Made by a program: the position numbers and the translations under genes. A stretch of 64,000 nucleotides of DNA from JBBDIK01 sp040880465 (GTDB taxonomy: Bacteria; Actinomycetota; UBA4738; JBBDHU01), in NCBI GenBank assembly GCA_040880465.1, contig JBBDIK010000003.1, positions 62,001-126,000 on the forward strand, given 5' to 3'. This document shows, piece by piece, positions 1-8,533 of the stretch (positions within the stretch are counted from its first letter, which is position 1; each line of letters opens with the position of its first letter). A model generated the notes under the pieces. It had not been told where the DNA came from and ran no database searches. It was given only the letters and a program-made list of their open reading frames with translations.

Positions 1-1
1 C

Positions 2-238
2 GAGGGATGGTCGACCAGCTCGTGTTCCCAGCTGGATCCTGAAAAGGTCCTCGCACTTCAGGGTCCCGACGCGAGCCCGGAGCCCGATGTCGTCCCGCTC
101 GAGGCCGCCAGGGGTGCGAACGAGGACTGGACACTTCCTCTTCTCGTGTCGTTCGTAGCCGGAGTCGTGCTGGTGGCCGGAGTCGTGCTGATCTGGCGTC
201 GTGTTCGCCGGCGCAGGCAGCGCGGCACGCCGGTCTGA
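2..238 (+). CDS. C-terminal end of a membrane-anchored protein, 5' truncated
   Basis: An open frame enters from the left edge and ends at TGA 236-238, giving about 78 residues. The first half is acidic and polar. It is followed by one hydrophobic helix of about 20 residues (LPLLVSFVAGVVLVAGVVLI) and a very basic tail ending near the stop. This is the layout of a protein held by one C-terminal transmembrane segment with a short cytoplasmic Arg-rich tail. There is no LPxTG motif in the visible part. The family cannot be recognised from this fragment. Confidence 0.55.
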   Translation, partial: EGWSTSSCSQLDPEKVLALQGPDASPEPDVVPLEAARGANEDWTLPLLVSFVAGVVLVAGVVLIWRRVRRRRQRGTPV

Positions 239-258
239 GACCCAAGAGGCTGGTCCAC

Positions 259-264
259 TAGGCT
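259..264 (+). promoter_or_regulatory. -10 box (TAGGCT) of the acpS operon
   Basis: TAGGCT matches the actinobacterial TANNNT -10 pattern and ends 6 nt before the acpS ATG, predicting a leaderless transcript. No convincing -35 box is visible. Confidence 0.4.
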
Positions 265-270
265 TGGTCC

Positions 271-645
271 ATGAACATCGTGTCCATCGGCACGGACGTG
301 TGTGACATCGGGCGGATGGAGCGAGCCCTTGGCAGGCACCCGACCATGGCCCGGCGTGTTTTCACGCCCGAGGAGATCGCTTATTGCGATGGCAAGGCCA
401 GGCCCGCTGAGAGTTACGCCGGCCGGTTCGCGGCGCGCGAGGCGGCCATCAAGGCGCTCGGAGGGTATCTCGGCAAGCGCTGGCAGGACATCAGCGTGAC
501 CCGGGCGCCGACCGGCGAACCGTCACTTCTGCTCACCGGGAACGCCAAGCGCCGTGCGGACCACATCGGCGTCGACCGTTTCCTCATCTCGTTCTCGCAC
601 GAGCGGCACGTCGCAGTCGCGTTCTGCGTAGGGGTCGGGCGATGA
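271..645 (+). CDS. acpS: holo-[acyl-carrier-protein] synthase
   Basis: Transfers the 4'-phosphopantetheine arm of CoA onto the serine of acyl carrier protein, activating it for fatty-acid synthesis in the cytoplasm. The 124 residues are the normal AcpS length. Mg-binding Asp9 lies in GTDVCDIGRM (7-16), and the second signature AAREAAIKA (54-62) carries Glu57 and Lys61. The ATG is 6 nt downstream of a -10 box. Its stop overlaps the next start (ATGA), opening a chain of coupled housekeeping genes that runs to 8530. Confidence 0.95.
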   Translation: MNIVSIGTDVCDIGRMERALGRHPTMARRVFTPEEIAYCDGKARPAESYAGRFAAREAAIKALGGYLGKRWQDISVTRAPTGEPSLLLTGNAKRRADHIGVDRFLISFSHERHVAVAFCVGVGR

Positions 646-2201
646 GGCCCGTCCTGACGCCGGCCGAGGCAGCCGCACTCGATCGGGGATGTGAAGTACG
701 CGGCATCTCGACGGCGTCGTTGATGGAGAACGCAGGCGACGCGCTCGCGCGCGCGGCAGTGGACGAGGTGGGTGGTGTCTACGGGCGTCGTGCCGTGATC
801 GTCTGTGGCAAGGGCAACAACGGCGGCGACGGTCTGGTCGCGGCCCGGCTGCTGGACACGTGGGGTATGCGGGTGTCGGTGGTGCTGCTCGACGGGCCGG
901 AAGCGTTCGGCGAGCTGGCTGCGGGCAACTTCACCCGGCTGGACGAGACCGACGTTCGCGTCCGGGCGCTGGATGCGCTCCCGCGAGAACTCGCTCGCGC
1001 CGACGTGGCCATCGACGCCATCTTCGGGACGGGGTTCCACGGGGTCGCCGACGGCGTGGCGGCGGAGGCGATCGCGGTGATGAACGAGGCGCCGGCCCCG
1101 GTCGTCGCGGCCGACATCCCGTCGGGCGTCGAGGGTGCAACAGGGGCGATCGACGGACCCGCGGTGCTTGCCGACGTAACGGTGTGCTTCGGAGCGATCA
1201 AGCCGGGAGTGGTGCTCTTCCCGGGGGCGGCCTGCGCGGGCGCCATCGAGGTCGCCGACATCGGGTTCCCTGCGGACCTGATCGAGAGCGGTCTCTCCGT
1301 GACGGAGTCCTCGGATGTCGCCCGGCTCCTTCCCGCCCGCGCCCCCGACACGAACAAGCGAGCGACCGGCGTGGTCCTGGTGGTCGGAGGATCGCGGACG
1401 ATGACGGGCGCCCCCGGGCTGGTCGCACGGGCCGCCTATCGGGCAGGGGCGGGCCTGGTCACCGTCGCGGTCCCGGAAGGCATCCTGCCTGTCGTCGAGG
1501 CCGCGGTGCCCGAAGCTACGTTCGTCGCGCTCCCCGAGACCGAGGACGGTTCCGTGGGAGCGGACGCATTCAAGGTCCTCTGGGACCGCCTCGGGGACTT
1601 CGATGCGTTCGCCATCGGACCCGGGCTGGGTCGCAACGATGAGACCGCCGAGTTCGCGCGGAGCCTGGCTGCCGCCGTCCCCGAGGCGCTCGTCCTGGAC
1701 GCCGACGGGTTGAACGCGTTCGCGGGCCGTCCGGAGGAGCTGACCGACCGTGGAGCGCCGGACTTGGTCCTGACTCCGCACGCCGGAGAGTTCGCCCGGT
1801 TGGCCGGGGGAACCGCCGAGGAGGCCCTCCGCGACCGGGTCGTGTCGGTTCGTTCGCTGGCCGCGCGAACCGAGGCCACGGTCCTGCTCAAGGGAAGCCG
1901 AACGGTCATCGGCGCTCCCGGGACGCCGGAAACCGGCCTCGACGAGACCGGCCGGGCAGATCCGGTGCGGATCAACGTGACCGGCAGCCCTGCGCTTGCC
2001 ACCGCGGGCTCCGGGGACGTGCTCACCGGTACCATCGCCGCGATGCTCTCTCGAGGTCTCACCGCGTTCGACGCCGCCACGGCCGGCGCGTTCGTCCACG
2101 GCTTGGCCGGGCTCATCGCCGGCGAGGAACTGGGCGACGGAACGACGGCTGGCGACGTGTGCGACCAGCTTCCCCGCGCGATCCGCGGGGTGGGCGCGTG
2201 A
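642..2201 (+). CDS. nnrD: bifunctional NAD(P)H-hydrate epimerase / ADP-dependent NAD(P)H-hydrate dehydratase
   Basis: Repairs damaged NADH and NADPH: the N-terminal YjeF_N-type domain epimerises R/S hydrates and the C-terminal ribokinase-like domain dehydrates the S form using ADP. The epimerase signature GKGNNGGDG is at residues 56-64. The dehydratase half starts near residue 240 (VVLVVGGSRTMTGAPG) and ends with the nucleotide-binding ATAGSGDVLTG motif near 455. At 519 residues it has the length of the fused bacterial enzyme. It overlaps acpS by 4 nt and the alr GTG by 4 nt. Confidence 0.93.
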   Translation: MRPVLTPAEAAALDRGCEVRGISTASLMENAGDALARAAVDEVGGVYGRRAVIVCGKGNNGGDGLVAARLLDTWGMRVSVVLLDGPEAFGELAAGNFTRLDETDVRVRALDALPRELARADVAIDAIFGTGFHGVADGVAAEAIAVMNEAPAPVVAADIPSGVEGATGAIDGPAVLADVTVCFGAIKPGVVLFPGAACAGAIEVADIGFPADLIESGLSVTESSDVARLLPARAPDTNKRATGVVLVVGGSRTMTGAPGLVARAAYRAGAGLVTVAVPEGILPVVEAAVPEATFVALPETEDGSVGADAFKVLWDRLGDFDAFAIGPGLGRNDETAEFARSLAAAVPEALVLDADGLNAFAGRPEELTDRGAPDLVLTPHAGEFARLAGGTAEEALRDRVVSVRSLAARTEATVLLKGSRTVIGAPGTPETGLDETGRADPVRINVTGSPALATAGSGDVLTGTIAAMLSRGLTAFDAATAGAFVHGLAGLIAGEELGDGTTAGDVCDQLPRAIRGVGA

Positions 2202-3304
2202 GCGGTCCGTACCGCCCGACCCGCGCGGTCGTCGACCTGGACGCCCTCCGCCACAACATCCGTGCCGTCATGCCCGATGACGCGGACCTGATGGCGGTCG
2301 TCAAGGCGGACGCGTACGGGCACGGCGACGTCGCGTGCGCCCGTGCGGCCCTGGAGGCGGGCGCGACCTGGATCGGCGTGGCGCTCGTCGAGGAAGGTCT
2401 GGTCCTTCGCGAGGCCGGCATCGATGCCCCGATCCTGTGTCTCTCCGAGTTCCCACCGGGGGCGGAGGCGGACGCGCTCGCCGGGAGCCTCACGCCGACG
2501 GTCTACTCGCAGGGCGGATTCGACCGGCTGCTCGCGGCCGCCGCCGATCCGGGCGTCACCCTCGGTGGCGTCCACGTGAAGGTCGATACCGGGATGCACC
2601 GGGTCGGCATGGCACCCGACGAGATTCCGGCGTTCGTGGAGCACATCCGTGGTGCGGGGCTCACCGTCGCAGGCCTGTGGACCCATCTGGCTCGAGCCGA
2701 GGACGACGCCGAGTTGACCAAGAAGCAGCTCGAACGGTTCCTGGAGGTCGTTGATGCCGTTCGCGCGTTGGGCGTTGAGCCGAAACTCCACGCGGCCAAC
2801 AGCGCGGCGACGATGCTCTACCCCGAGACCCATCTGGACATCGTTCGTCCGGGCATCGCCATCTACGGGCTCGCAGCCAACCCAGCGCTCGCGTCATCGG
2901 CGGGGCTCAAGCCTGCGCTCACATGGAAGTCGGCGGTGTCCTTCGCGAAGCGGCTGGCGGCCGGCGAGTCGGTCTCGTACGGACAGACGCACACCCTCGA
3001 GCGCGATGCCTGGATCGCCACCGTGCCGGTCGGGTACGAGGACGGGTACTCCCGTCGGCTCTCGAACCGCGCCGACGTCTTGATCGGCGGCAAGCGGCGG
3101 CGTGTCGTGGGCAATGTGACGATGGATCAGATCCTCGTGGACTGCGGCGATGACGAGATCGCCGTCGGCGACGAGGTCGTGTTGCTCGGCGCCCAGGGCG
3201 ACGAACGTGTCTCGGCCGAGGAACTGGCCGAGATCAACGGCACCGTTCACTACGAGGTCCTCTGCGCGATCAGCGAACGCGTGCCCCGGGAGTACGTCGG
3301 GTGA
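2198..3304 (+). CDS. alr: alanine racemase
   Basis: PLP-dependent interconversion of L- and D-alanine, supplying D-Ala for peptidoglycan. From GTG 2198 the protein has 368 residues, the usual size. The PLP lysine is Lys36 in AVVKADAYGHG, and the second catalytic base is the Tyr of ESVSYGQTH in the C-terminal beta domain. An upstream ATG at 2159 would add 13 Arg/Pro-rich residues read through the previous gene. GTG 2198 overlaps the nnrD stop as GTGA, the arrangement used throughout this operon, so it is preferred. Confidence 0.94.
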   Translation: MSGPYRPTRAVVDLDALRHNIRAVMPDDADLMAVVKADAYGHGDVACARAALEAGATWIGVALVEEGLVLREAGIDAPILCLSEFPPGAEADALAGSLTPTVYSQGGFDRLLAAAADPGVTLGGVHVKVDTGMHRVGMAPDEIPAFVEHIRGAGLTVAGLWTHLARAEDDAELTKKQLERFLEVVDAVRALGVEPKLHAANSAATMLYPETHLDIVRPGIAIYGLAANPALASSAGLKPALTWKSAVSFAKRLAAGESVSYGQTHTLERDAWIATVPVGYEDGYSRRLSNRADVLIGGKRRRVVGNVTMDQILVDCGDDEIAVGDEVVLLGAQGDERVSAEELAEINGTVHYEVLCAISERVPREYVG

Positions 3305-4203
3305 TCACGGACGTCCCTGGGATCCGGGTCGGCAACTGGTCGGACCCCGTCGCGATGACCGGCTGCACGGTCGTCTTGGCGCCGCCGGGAACCATCGGGT
3401 CCGGCGTCGTGCGCGGCGGAGGCCCGGGGACCCGCGAACTCGCGATCCTGCAGCCGGGTATGACGGCCGAGGAAGTGAACGCGGTCGTGTTGTCGGGCGG
3501 CAGCGCATTCGGCCTGGGCGTTGCGGATGGCGTGATGCGATGGCTCGAGGAACGCGGCGTCGGGATCGATGCGGCGGGATGGATCGTGCCGATCGTTCCC
3601 GAGGCGGTCCTGTTCGACCTCAACCTCGGGGACTCCAGCGTCCGACCCGGACCGGACGAAGGGTACGCGGCATGCGAGGCGGCCGGGGATGACCTGACCG
3701 AGGGCAACGTCGGCGCGGGGACCGGCGCGACGGTCGCGAAGACGAAAGGGCTCGAACGCTGCCGCAAGGGCGGGCTCGGCAGCGCGTCGGCGCGCGATGG
3801 GGACCTGGTCGTCGGCGCCCTCGCTGCGGTGAACGCCGTCGGCGACATCCTGGACGAGGACGGAGGGGTGTTGGCTGCGCCGCTCCCCGGGGACGACGAT
3901 GCCGTGACCGCGCTCCCGGGCATCAACACCACGCTCGTCGTGGTCGCGACCAACGCCACGCTGTCACGCGAGCGCGCGAACCTCCTGGCGATCGCCGCGT
4001 CCGAGGGGATGGTGCAGTCCATCCGGCCGGTGTTCACGGCGTGGGACGGCGATACCGTCTTCACGCTGGCGACCGGAGAGATCGAGGCGGATCAGTCGGT
4101 GATCGAGGAGCTGTCCATCCGCGTGACCGCCGATGCGATCCGCCGAGGGGTCCGCGCGGCGACGGGCGTGCCGGGAGCGCCGGCGGCGGGGGACGAGGCA
4201 TGA
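3301..4203 (+). CDS. P1 (S58, DmpA/NylC-type) family peptidase
   Basis: Member of the N-terminal-nucleophile family that includes DmpA aminopeptidase and NylC 6-aminohexanoate oligomer hydrolase. Family traits visible are VPGIRVGNWSD at the start, the GxxTR segment (GGGPGTRELAIL) and the Gly-rich LSGGSAFGLGVADGV. Family members cleave themselves before a Ser or Thr. The best candidate here is Asn209-Thr210 in INTTLVVVATNA, which resembles the NylC site. Length (300 aa) fits the unprocessed precursor. The substrate cannot be told from sequence. GTG 3301 overlaps the alr stop. Confidence 0.85.
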   Translation: MITDVPGIRVGNWSDPVAMTGCTVVLAPPGTIGSGVVRGGGPGTRELAILQPGMTAEEVNAVVLSGGSAFGLGVADGVMRWLEERGVGIDAAGWIVPIVPEAVLFDLNLGDSSVRPGPDEGYAACEAAGDDLTEGNVGAGTGATVAKTKGLERCRKGGLGSASARDGDLVVGALAAVNAVGDILDEDGGVLAAPLPGDDDAVTALPGINTTLVVVATNATLSRERANLLAIAASEGMVQSIRPVFTAWDGDTVFTLATGEIEADQSVIEELSIRVTADAIRRGVRAATGVPGAPAAGDEA

Positions 4204-4859
4204 GGACGCTCGAGGAAGCTGCGCTGGAGGCGTCGACCTGTACGAAGTGCGGCCTGGCGGAGTCGCGGACCCAGGTTGTCTACGGCGTAGGGAGTCCGAC
4301 CGCGGAACTGCTTTTCATCGGCGAAGGTCCGGGGTTCCACGAGGACAAGCAGGGGGAGCCGTTCGTCGGTGCCGCCGGACAGCTCCTGAACCGGATGCTC
4401 GACGGCATCGGCTTGGAACGCTCGGACGTCTATATCGCGAACGTCGTCAAATGCCGCCCTCCGGGGAACCGCGACCCGCGGCCGGCCGAGATCGAGGCGT
4501 GCACGCCGTACCTGCGCGAGCAGATCGACCTCATCGACCCGCGGGTGGTCGTCACGCTCGGCAACTGGGCCACGCGGTTCATCCTGGACAAGCCGGAGCT
4601 GTCCATCAGCCGCGTCCGCGGTGGCAAGTTCCCGTGGAACGGGCGCATCGTCATCCCGACGTTCCATCCGGCGGCGATCCTGCACGGCGGCGGCGAGAAC
4701 TCCCGGCAGTTCCAGGCTCTCCAGCAGGACTTCGAGATCGTGAAGAAGACACTGGCCGAACGGCCCCAGCCGGCGGCGGCCGCCAACGCCCGGGCCGGCG
4801 CACCCTCCAGCGCGGCCGCCGCCGGGGGACCCGACGAAGATCAGCTCGAACTGTTTTGA
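4200..4859 (+). CDS. udg: type 4 (Fe-S) uracil-DNA glycosylase
   Basis: Removes uracil from DNA as the first step of base excision repair. Family 4 enzymes carry a 4Fe-4S cluster, and all four ligands are present: Cys14, Cys17, Cys85 (VVKCRPP) and Cys101. The active-site motif GEGPGFHED is at 41-49 and the second motif is TFHPAAILH. After the catalytic core there is an Ala/Pro-rich low-complexity tail ending DEDQLELF. The start chosen is ATG 4200, overlapping the previous stop as ATGA; the longer frame upstream is a shadow of the peptidase gene. Confidence 0.93.
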   Translation: MRTLEEAALEASTCTKCGLAESRTQVVYGVGSPTAELLFIGEGPGFHEDKQGEPFVGAAGQLLNRMLDGIGLERSDVYIANVVKCRPPGNRDPRPAEIEACTPYLREQIDLIDPRVVVTLGNWATRFILDKPELSISRVRGGKFPWNGRIVIPTFHPAAILHGGGENSRQFQALQQDFEIVKKTLAERPQPAAAANARAGAPSSAAAAGGPDEDQLELF

Positions 4860-5356
4860 GTGATTCGCCGCCCATCGCCCTGCGCTCGCCGGCCGTCGAC
4901 GACACCCGTGATATCGGCGAGGCGCTGGCACCCTTCCTGCGGCCCGGCGACGTCGTGTCCCTGGTCGGCGAACTCGGTGCCGGCAAGACCGCGTTCGTCC
5001 AGGGCGCCGCGCGTGGACTCGGCGTCGAGACCCAGGTCGCCTCTCCGACGTTCGTCCTCGTCCGCGACTACGAGGGCCGCCTGCCCGTCCATCACGTCGA
5101 TGTGTACCGGCTGGGCACCCTCCAGGAGGTCATCGACCTCGGGTTCGAGGAGATGATCGACGAAGACGCTGTCACGTTCGTCGAATGGGGGAGCGCCGTG
5201 GAGGCGCTCTTCGCCGACCGGTACCTCGAGATCCACCTGACCGGCGCCGAGGACTCGGACGAACGCCGCATCACACTCACCACCATCGGCGACGGATGGG
5301 GCGGCGACCGCTGGCCGGACCTCGCGCGGGCGCTCGTGCCCTGGAGCTCCGCGTGA
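4856..5356 (+). CDS. tsaE: tRNA t6A biosynthesis ATPase TsaE
   Basis: ATPase that works with TsaB and TsaD to make N6-threonylcarbamoyl-adenosine at position 37 of ANN-decoding tRNAs. Walker A is GELGAGKT (38-45), followed by SPTFVLVRDYEG and the family segment HVDVYRLG. The only start that avoids a long extension through the glycosylase gene is TTG 4856, which overlaps the udg stop as TTGA. That gives 166 residues, the normal size. tsaB follows with a 4-nt overlap. Confidence 0.9.
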   Translation: MSDSPPIALRSPAVDDTRDIGEALAPFLRPGDVVSLVGELGAGKTAFVQGAARGLGVETQVASPTFVLVRDYEGRLPVHHVDVYRLGTLQEVIDLGFEEMIDEDAVTFVEWGSAVEALFADRYLEIHLTGAEDSDERRITLTTIGDGWGGDRWPDLARALVPWSSA

Positions 5357-6057
5357 TCGTTCTCGGCATCGAGACCGCGACCCGGCAGGCGAGCATCGCC
5401 CTCGGGACCGAAACCGGCACCCTCGGGTCGCTGACGTTGGCGGCTCGGCCCACGCGTCACGAGGTCGTACTGCCCGCGCTCGAGCAGCTGACCCGCTGGA
5501 CCGACACCGGCCTGGACCAGGTCGGCGGCATCGTCGTCGGCACCGGGCCCGGCCTCTTCACCAGCCTGCGGGTCGGCGTCGAGGTGGCCAAGTCCCTGGC
5601 CCAGGTCCTGAAGGTGCCGATCATCGGTATCCCCACCCTCGACGCGCTCGCCTTCGCAGTGCGCATGAGCCACGATCCGATCGTCGCGATGATCGACGCC
5701 CGTCGCGGGGAGGTCTTCCTGGGCCGTTATCGGCCAGCCCCGGGCGGGGTTCAGCGGGAAGGAGAGTTCGCGGTCTGCTCTCCCGACGCCGCCGCGGCCG
5801 AGATCCAGGCCCTCGGTGCGGGGTCACTCCTGACCGGTGATGGCGCTACGCTGTACCGACAGCGGTTCGAGGAGCTCGGAGGTCAGGTCGCCTTCGCACC
5901 AGCGGCGCAGGCGCATCCCGATGCCCGGGCGCTCATCGACCTGGCGCTTCCGCGCTTCGAGCGCGAGGAGCACGACCGGTTGTTCGACGTGGTGCCGATC
6001 TACCTGAGGAAGTCGGATGCGGAGATCGCTTGGGATCGACGAACTGGCGCCGAGTGA
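5353..6057 (+). CDS. tsaB: tRNA t6A biosynthesis protein TsaB
   Basis: Non-catalytic partner of TsaD in the t6A complex, with an ASKHA (sugar kinase/Hsp70) fold. It starts VIVLGIETATRQASIALG, contains GTGPGLFTSLRVGVEVAK, and has IPTLDALA, all typical of TsaB. From GTG 5353 (GTGA overlap with tsaE) it has 234 residues. It lies between tsaE and rimI, a common bacterial order. Confidence 0.92.
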   Translation: MIVLGIETATRQASIALGTETGTLGSLTLAARPTRHEVVLPALEQLTRWTDTGLDQVGGIVVGTGPGLFTSLRVGVEVAKSLAQVLKVPIIGIPTLDALAFAVRMSHDPIVAMIDARRGEVFLGRYRPAPGGVQREGEFAVCSPDAAAAEIQALGAGSLLTGDGATLYRQRFEELGGQVAFAPAAQAHPDARALIDLALPRFEREEHDRLFDVVPIYLRKSDAEIAWDRRTGAE

Positions 6058-6580
6058 TCTCGAGATCACGCGGATGCGCCGGCGGCACGTTCGCGGCATC
6101 ATGGCCATCGAACGCCAGGTCTATCCGCGCCCGTGGAGTCCGTCCCTGTTCATCTCCGAGATGGCCGACGAAGAGACCCGAGCGTACTTCGTGGCCCGCG
6201 TCGAGCGGACGGTCGTCGGCTACGGCGGCTTGATCTGCTACGGCGAGGAGGCTCACATCACGACGCTGGCCGTCGATCCGGCACGCCACCGGCAGAAGAT
6301 CGGAACGCGGATCCTCTACGAACTGATGCGTTCGGCGATCGCTATGGGCGCGCGGGCTGTGTCCCTCGAGGTCCGGGTGTCCAACTGGAGCGCGCAGCGC
6401 CTGTACGGCGAGTACGGGTTCCGGCCGGTCGGGGTCCGCAAGAACTACTACCAAGAGGTCAACGAGGACGCGCTCATCATGTGGGTCGACGATATCCACA
6501 CCGCCGACTACCACGACCGCCTCGAGGATATCGTCGAGGCGATCCCGGCAGGCCTTCGTCCGGCCTCGGTTCGTCCGTGA
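6017..6580 (+). CDS. rimI: ribosomal-protein-alanine N-acetyltransferase (RimI-like GNAT)
   Basis: GNAT-fold acetyltransferase, probably acetylating the N-terminal alanine of ribosomal protein S18. The order tsaB-rimI-tsaD is typical. Visible features are the N-terminal MRRRHVRGIMAIER, the beta-4 strand HITTLAVDPARH leading into the acetyl-CoA loop RQKIGTRIL, and LEVRVSNWSAQRLYGEYGF towards the C-terminus. ATG 6017 gives 187 residues and a 41-nt overlap with tsaB. A later start would shorten the first segment, so the exact start is uncertain. Confidence 0.88.
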   Translation: MRRSLGIDELAPSDLEITRMRRRHVRGIMAIERQVYPRPWSPSLFISEMADEETRAYFVARVERTVVGYGGLICYGEEAHITTLAVDPARHRQKIGTRILYELMRSAIAMGARAVSLEVRVSNWSAQRLYGEYGFRPVGVRKNYYQEVNEDALIMWVDDIHTADYHDRLEDIVEAIPAGLRPASVRP

Positions 6581-6584
6581 AGCG

Positions 6585-7598
6585 ATGAAGGTCCTGGGCA
6601 TCGAGACCTCTTGCGACGAGACCGCGGTCGCCGTGGTCGAGGACGGTCGGACGGTGCGCTCCAACCTCATCTCGAGCCAGGTCGATCTGCACGCGCGCTA
6701 CGGCGGGGTCGTACCCGAGGTGGCGGCGCGGGCGCACGTCGAGGCGCTCAACCCGATGCTGGAGCAGGCTCTGGAGGAGGCGGGCCTGGGGTTCGGTGAT
6801 CTGGACGGCGTCGCCACCACGATCGGGCCGGGACTCGTCGGCGCGCTCCTGGTCGGGCTTGCGGCCGGCAAGTCCATCTCGCTCGCGACGAAGGCCCCGT
6901 TCATCGGCGTGAATCACCTCGAGGGCCACATCTACGCGAACTTCATCGATCACGGCGAGCCGGATCCGCCGTACGTCTGCCTGATCGTCTCGGGTGGGCA
7001 CACGATGCTGGTGCACATGCCGTTCGAGCACACCTACGAGGTCCTCGGGCAGACGCTCGACGACGCGGCCGGGGAGGCCTTCGACAAGGTCGCGCGGTTC
7101 ATGGGTCTCGGGTTCCCGGGTGGACCCGCGGTCGACGCGCTCGCGAAGCAGGGCGATCCGGCGGCGGTCCGGTTCCCGCGGGCGATGGCCGACTCGGGCG
7201 ATCTCGATTTCTCGTTGTCGGGACTGAAGACCGCAGTGATGCGCTACGTGAAGGCCGAACGCGTGGCGGGCCGCCAACCGGATCCGGCGGACCTGGCCGC
7301 GTCCTTCCAGGAGGCGGTCGTGGATGTTCAGATCACCAAGACGATCGAGGCCGCCCGGCAGACCGGCGCCGGAGCCATCCTGCTGGGTGGCGGGGTCGTC
7401 GCGAACACCCGGCTGCGCGAGCGGATGGAGGCCGCCGCCGGCGAGGCGGATCTGCGCGTGGTGTTTCCATCATTGCCGCTCTGCACGGACAATGCAGCGA
7501 TGATCGCTTGTGCGGGGACATCGCGCCTGCTCCTGGGTGAGCGGACGCCCATCGAGCAGGGAGCCGACCCGGGCCTTCCGCTGGCGCTGGTGTCGTGA
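6585..7598 (+). CDS. tsaD: tRNA N6-adenosine threonylcarbamoyltransferase TsaD
   Basis: Catalytic subunit that transfers threonylcarbamoyl from TC-AMP to tRNA A37. It opens MKVLGIETSCDETAVAVV, the family signature. Metal ligands His111 and His115 are in NHLEGHIYA, and the C-terminal Asp is in CTDNAAMIA. The 337 residues match the family. ATG 6585 is 4 nt after the rimI stop and the gene overlaps the following GTG by 4 nt. Confidence 0.95.
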   Translation: MKVLGIETSCDETAVAVVEDGRTVRSNLISSQVDLHARYGGVVPEVAARAHVEALNPMLEQALEEAGLGFGDLDGVATTIGPGLVGALLVGLAAGKSISLATKAPFIGVNHLEGHIYANFIDHGEPDPPYVCLIVSGGHTMLVHMPFEHTYEVLGQTLDDAAGEAFDKVARFMGLGFPGGPAVDALAKQGDPAAVRFPRAMADSGDLDFSLSGLKTAVMRYVKAERVAGRQPDPADLAASFQEAVVDVQITKTIEAARQTGAGAILLGGGVVANTRLRERMEAAAGEADLRVVFPSLPLCTDNAAMIACAGTSRLLLGERTPIEQGADPGLPLALVS

Positions 7599-8530
7599 CC
7601 GGGGTCCTGGTGACCGGCGGCGCCGGGTTCATCGGATCGAACCTGTGCGACCGGCTGCTGGCCGAGGGACACGAGGTGGTCGCCGTCGACGACCTGTCCA
7701 CCGGCCGGATCGCGAACCTGGCCGAGGCTCGCGGCGCCGGCTCCGGGTTCTCGTTCCAGAACCTCGACGTGCGCTCCGAGGCGCTCCTTCCGCTCTTCGA
7801 GCATCATCGTCCTGAGGTCGTGATGCATCTCGCCGCACGCCCCGGCGCGGAGTCGATGCAGGATCCACTCGGTGATGCCTCGGTGGCGCTGATGGGTCTC
7901 CTCAACGTGCTGCAGTGCTCGGTCGCGGTGGACGTGACCAAGGTGGTGTTCGCGTCGTCGGCCAGCGCGATCTACGGTGACCTCAACAAGAAGTTGCCGG
8001 CCAAAGAGAGCGCGGCCCCCGGCGCGCGTCCGCTGTCTCCCCACGGCGTGGGCAAGAAACTGGCCGAGGACTACCTGCGGTTCTACAAGCATGCGCACGG
8101 CATCGAGTTCGTGTCGCTCGCGCTCGGGACGGTCTACGGACCCCGGCAGGTGCCGCCCGGTGTGGTGGCCTCGCTCGCCGGCTCGCTCGTCGCGGGCACC
8201 GCGCCAACCATCCATGGGGACGGCGACCAGACGCGGGACATGGTGTTCGTGGACGACGCGGTCCACGCGCTCGCCCTCGCGCTCGAACGCGGGAAGGGCA
8301 AGCTGGTGAATGTCGGGACCGGCGTCGAGACGTCGATCAACGACCTGTACGCCTCGCTCGTGCAGATCACCGGCGTCGAGGTGGTGCCGGAGTCGGACGA
8401 TCGGCCGGCCGGCGAGTCCCGTCGCATGGTCCTGGACATCTCGCTCGCCGAGAAGGACCTCGGTTGGAAGCCGTGGACGCATCTCGAGGACGGGTTGCGG
8501 GAGACGGTGGCCTACCTCCGGGGGGTGTGA
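7595..8530 (+). CDS. NAD-dependent epimerase/dehydratase family protein (GalE-like) with atypical catalytic site
   Basis: Extended short-chain dehydrogenase resembling UDP-glucose 4-epimerases and dTDP-glucose dehydratases. The NAD-binding VTGGAGFIGSNLCDRLL is at the N-terminus, LAARPGAESM and ASSASAIYGD follow, and the C-terminal half has the sugar-nucleotide-binding QTRDMVFVDDAV. The catalytic YxxxK is not intact: the segment reads SPHGVGKK, with His150 in place of Tyr and Lys154 kept. The protein may be a degenerate or differently acting relative. 311 residues from GTG 7595. Last gene of the operon. Confidence 0.82.
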   Translation: MTGVLVTGGAGFIGSNLCDRLLAEGHEVVAVDDLSTGRIANLAEARGAGSGFSFQNLDVRSEALLPLFEHHRPEVVMHLAARPGAESMQDPLGDASVALMGLLNVLQCSVAVDVTKVVFASSASAIYGDLNKKLPAKESAAPGARPLSPHGVGKKLAEDYLRFYKHAHGIEFVSLALGTVYGPRQVPPGVVASLAGSLVAGTAPTIHGDGDQTRDMVFVDDAVHALALALERGKGKLVNVGTGVETSINDLYASLVQITGVEVVPESDDRPAGESRRMVLDISLAEKDLGWKPWTHLEDGLRETVAYLRGV

Positions 8531-8533
8531 GGC

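Noticed and set aside
2159..2197. N-terminal extension of alanine racemase from ATG 2159
   Set aside because: The added residues are Arg/Pro-rich read-through of the nnrD end; GTG 2198 gives the conserved N-terminus and the usual 4-nt overlap.
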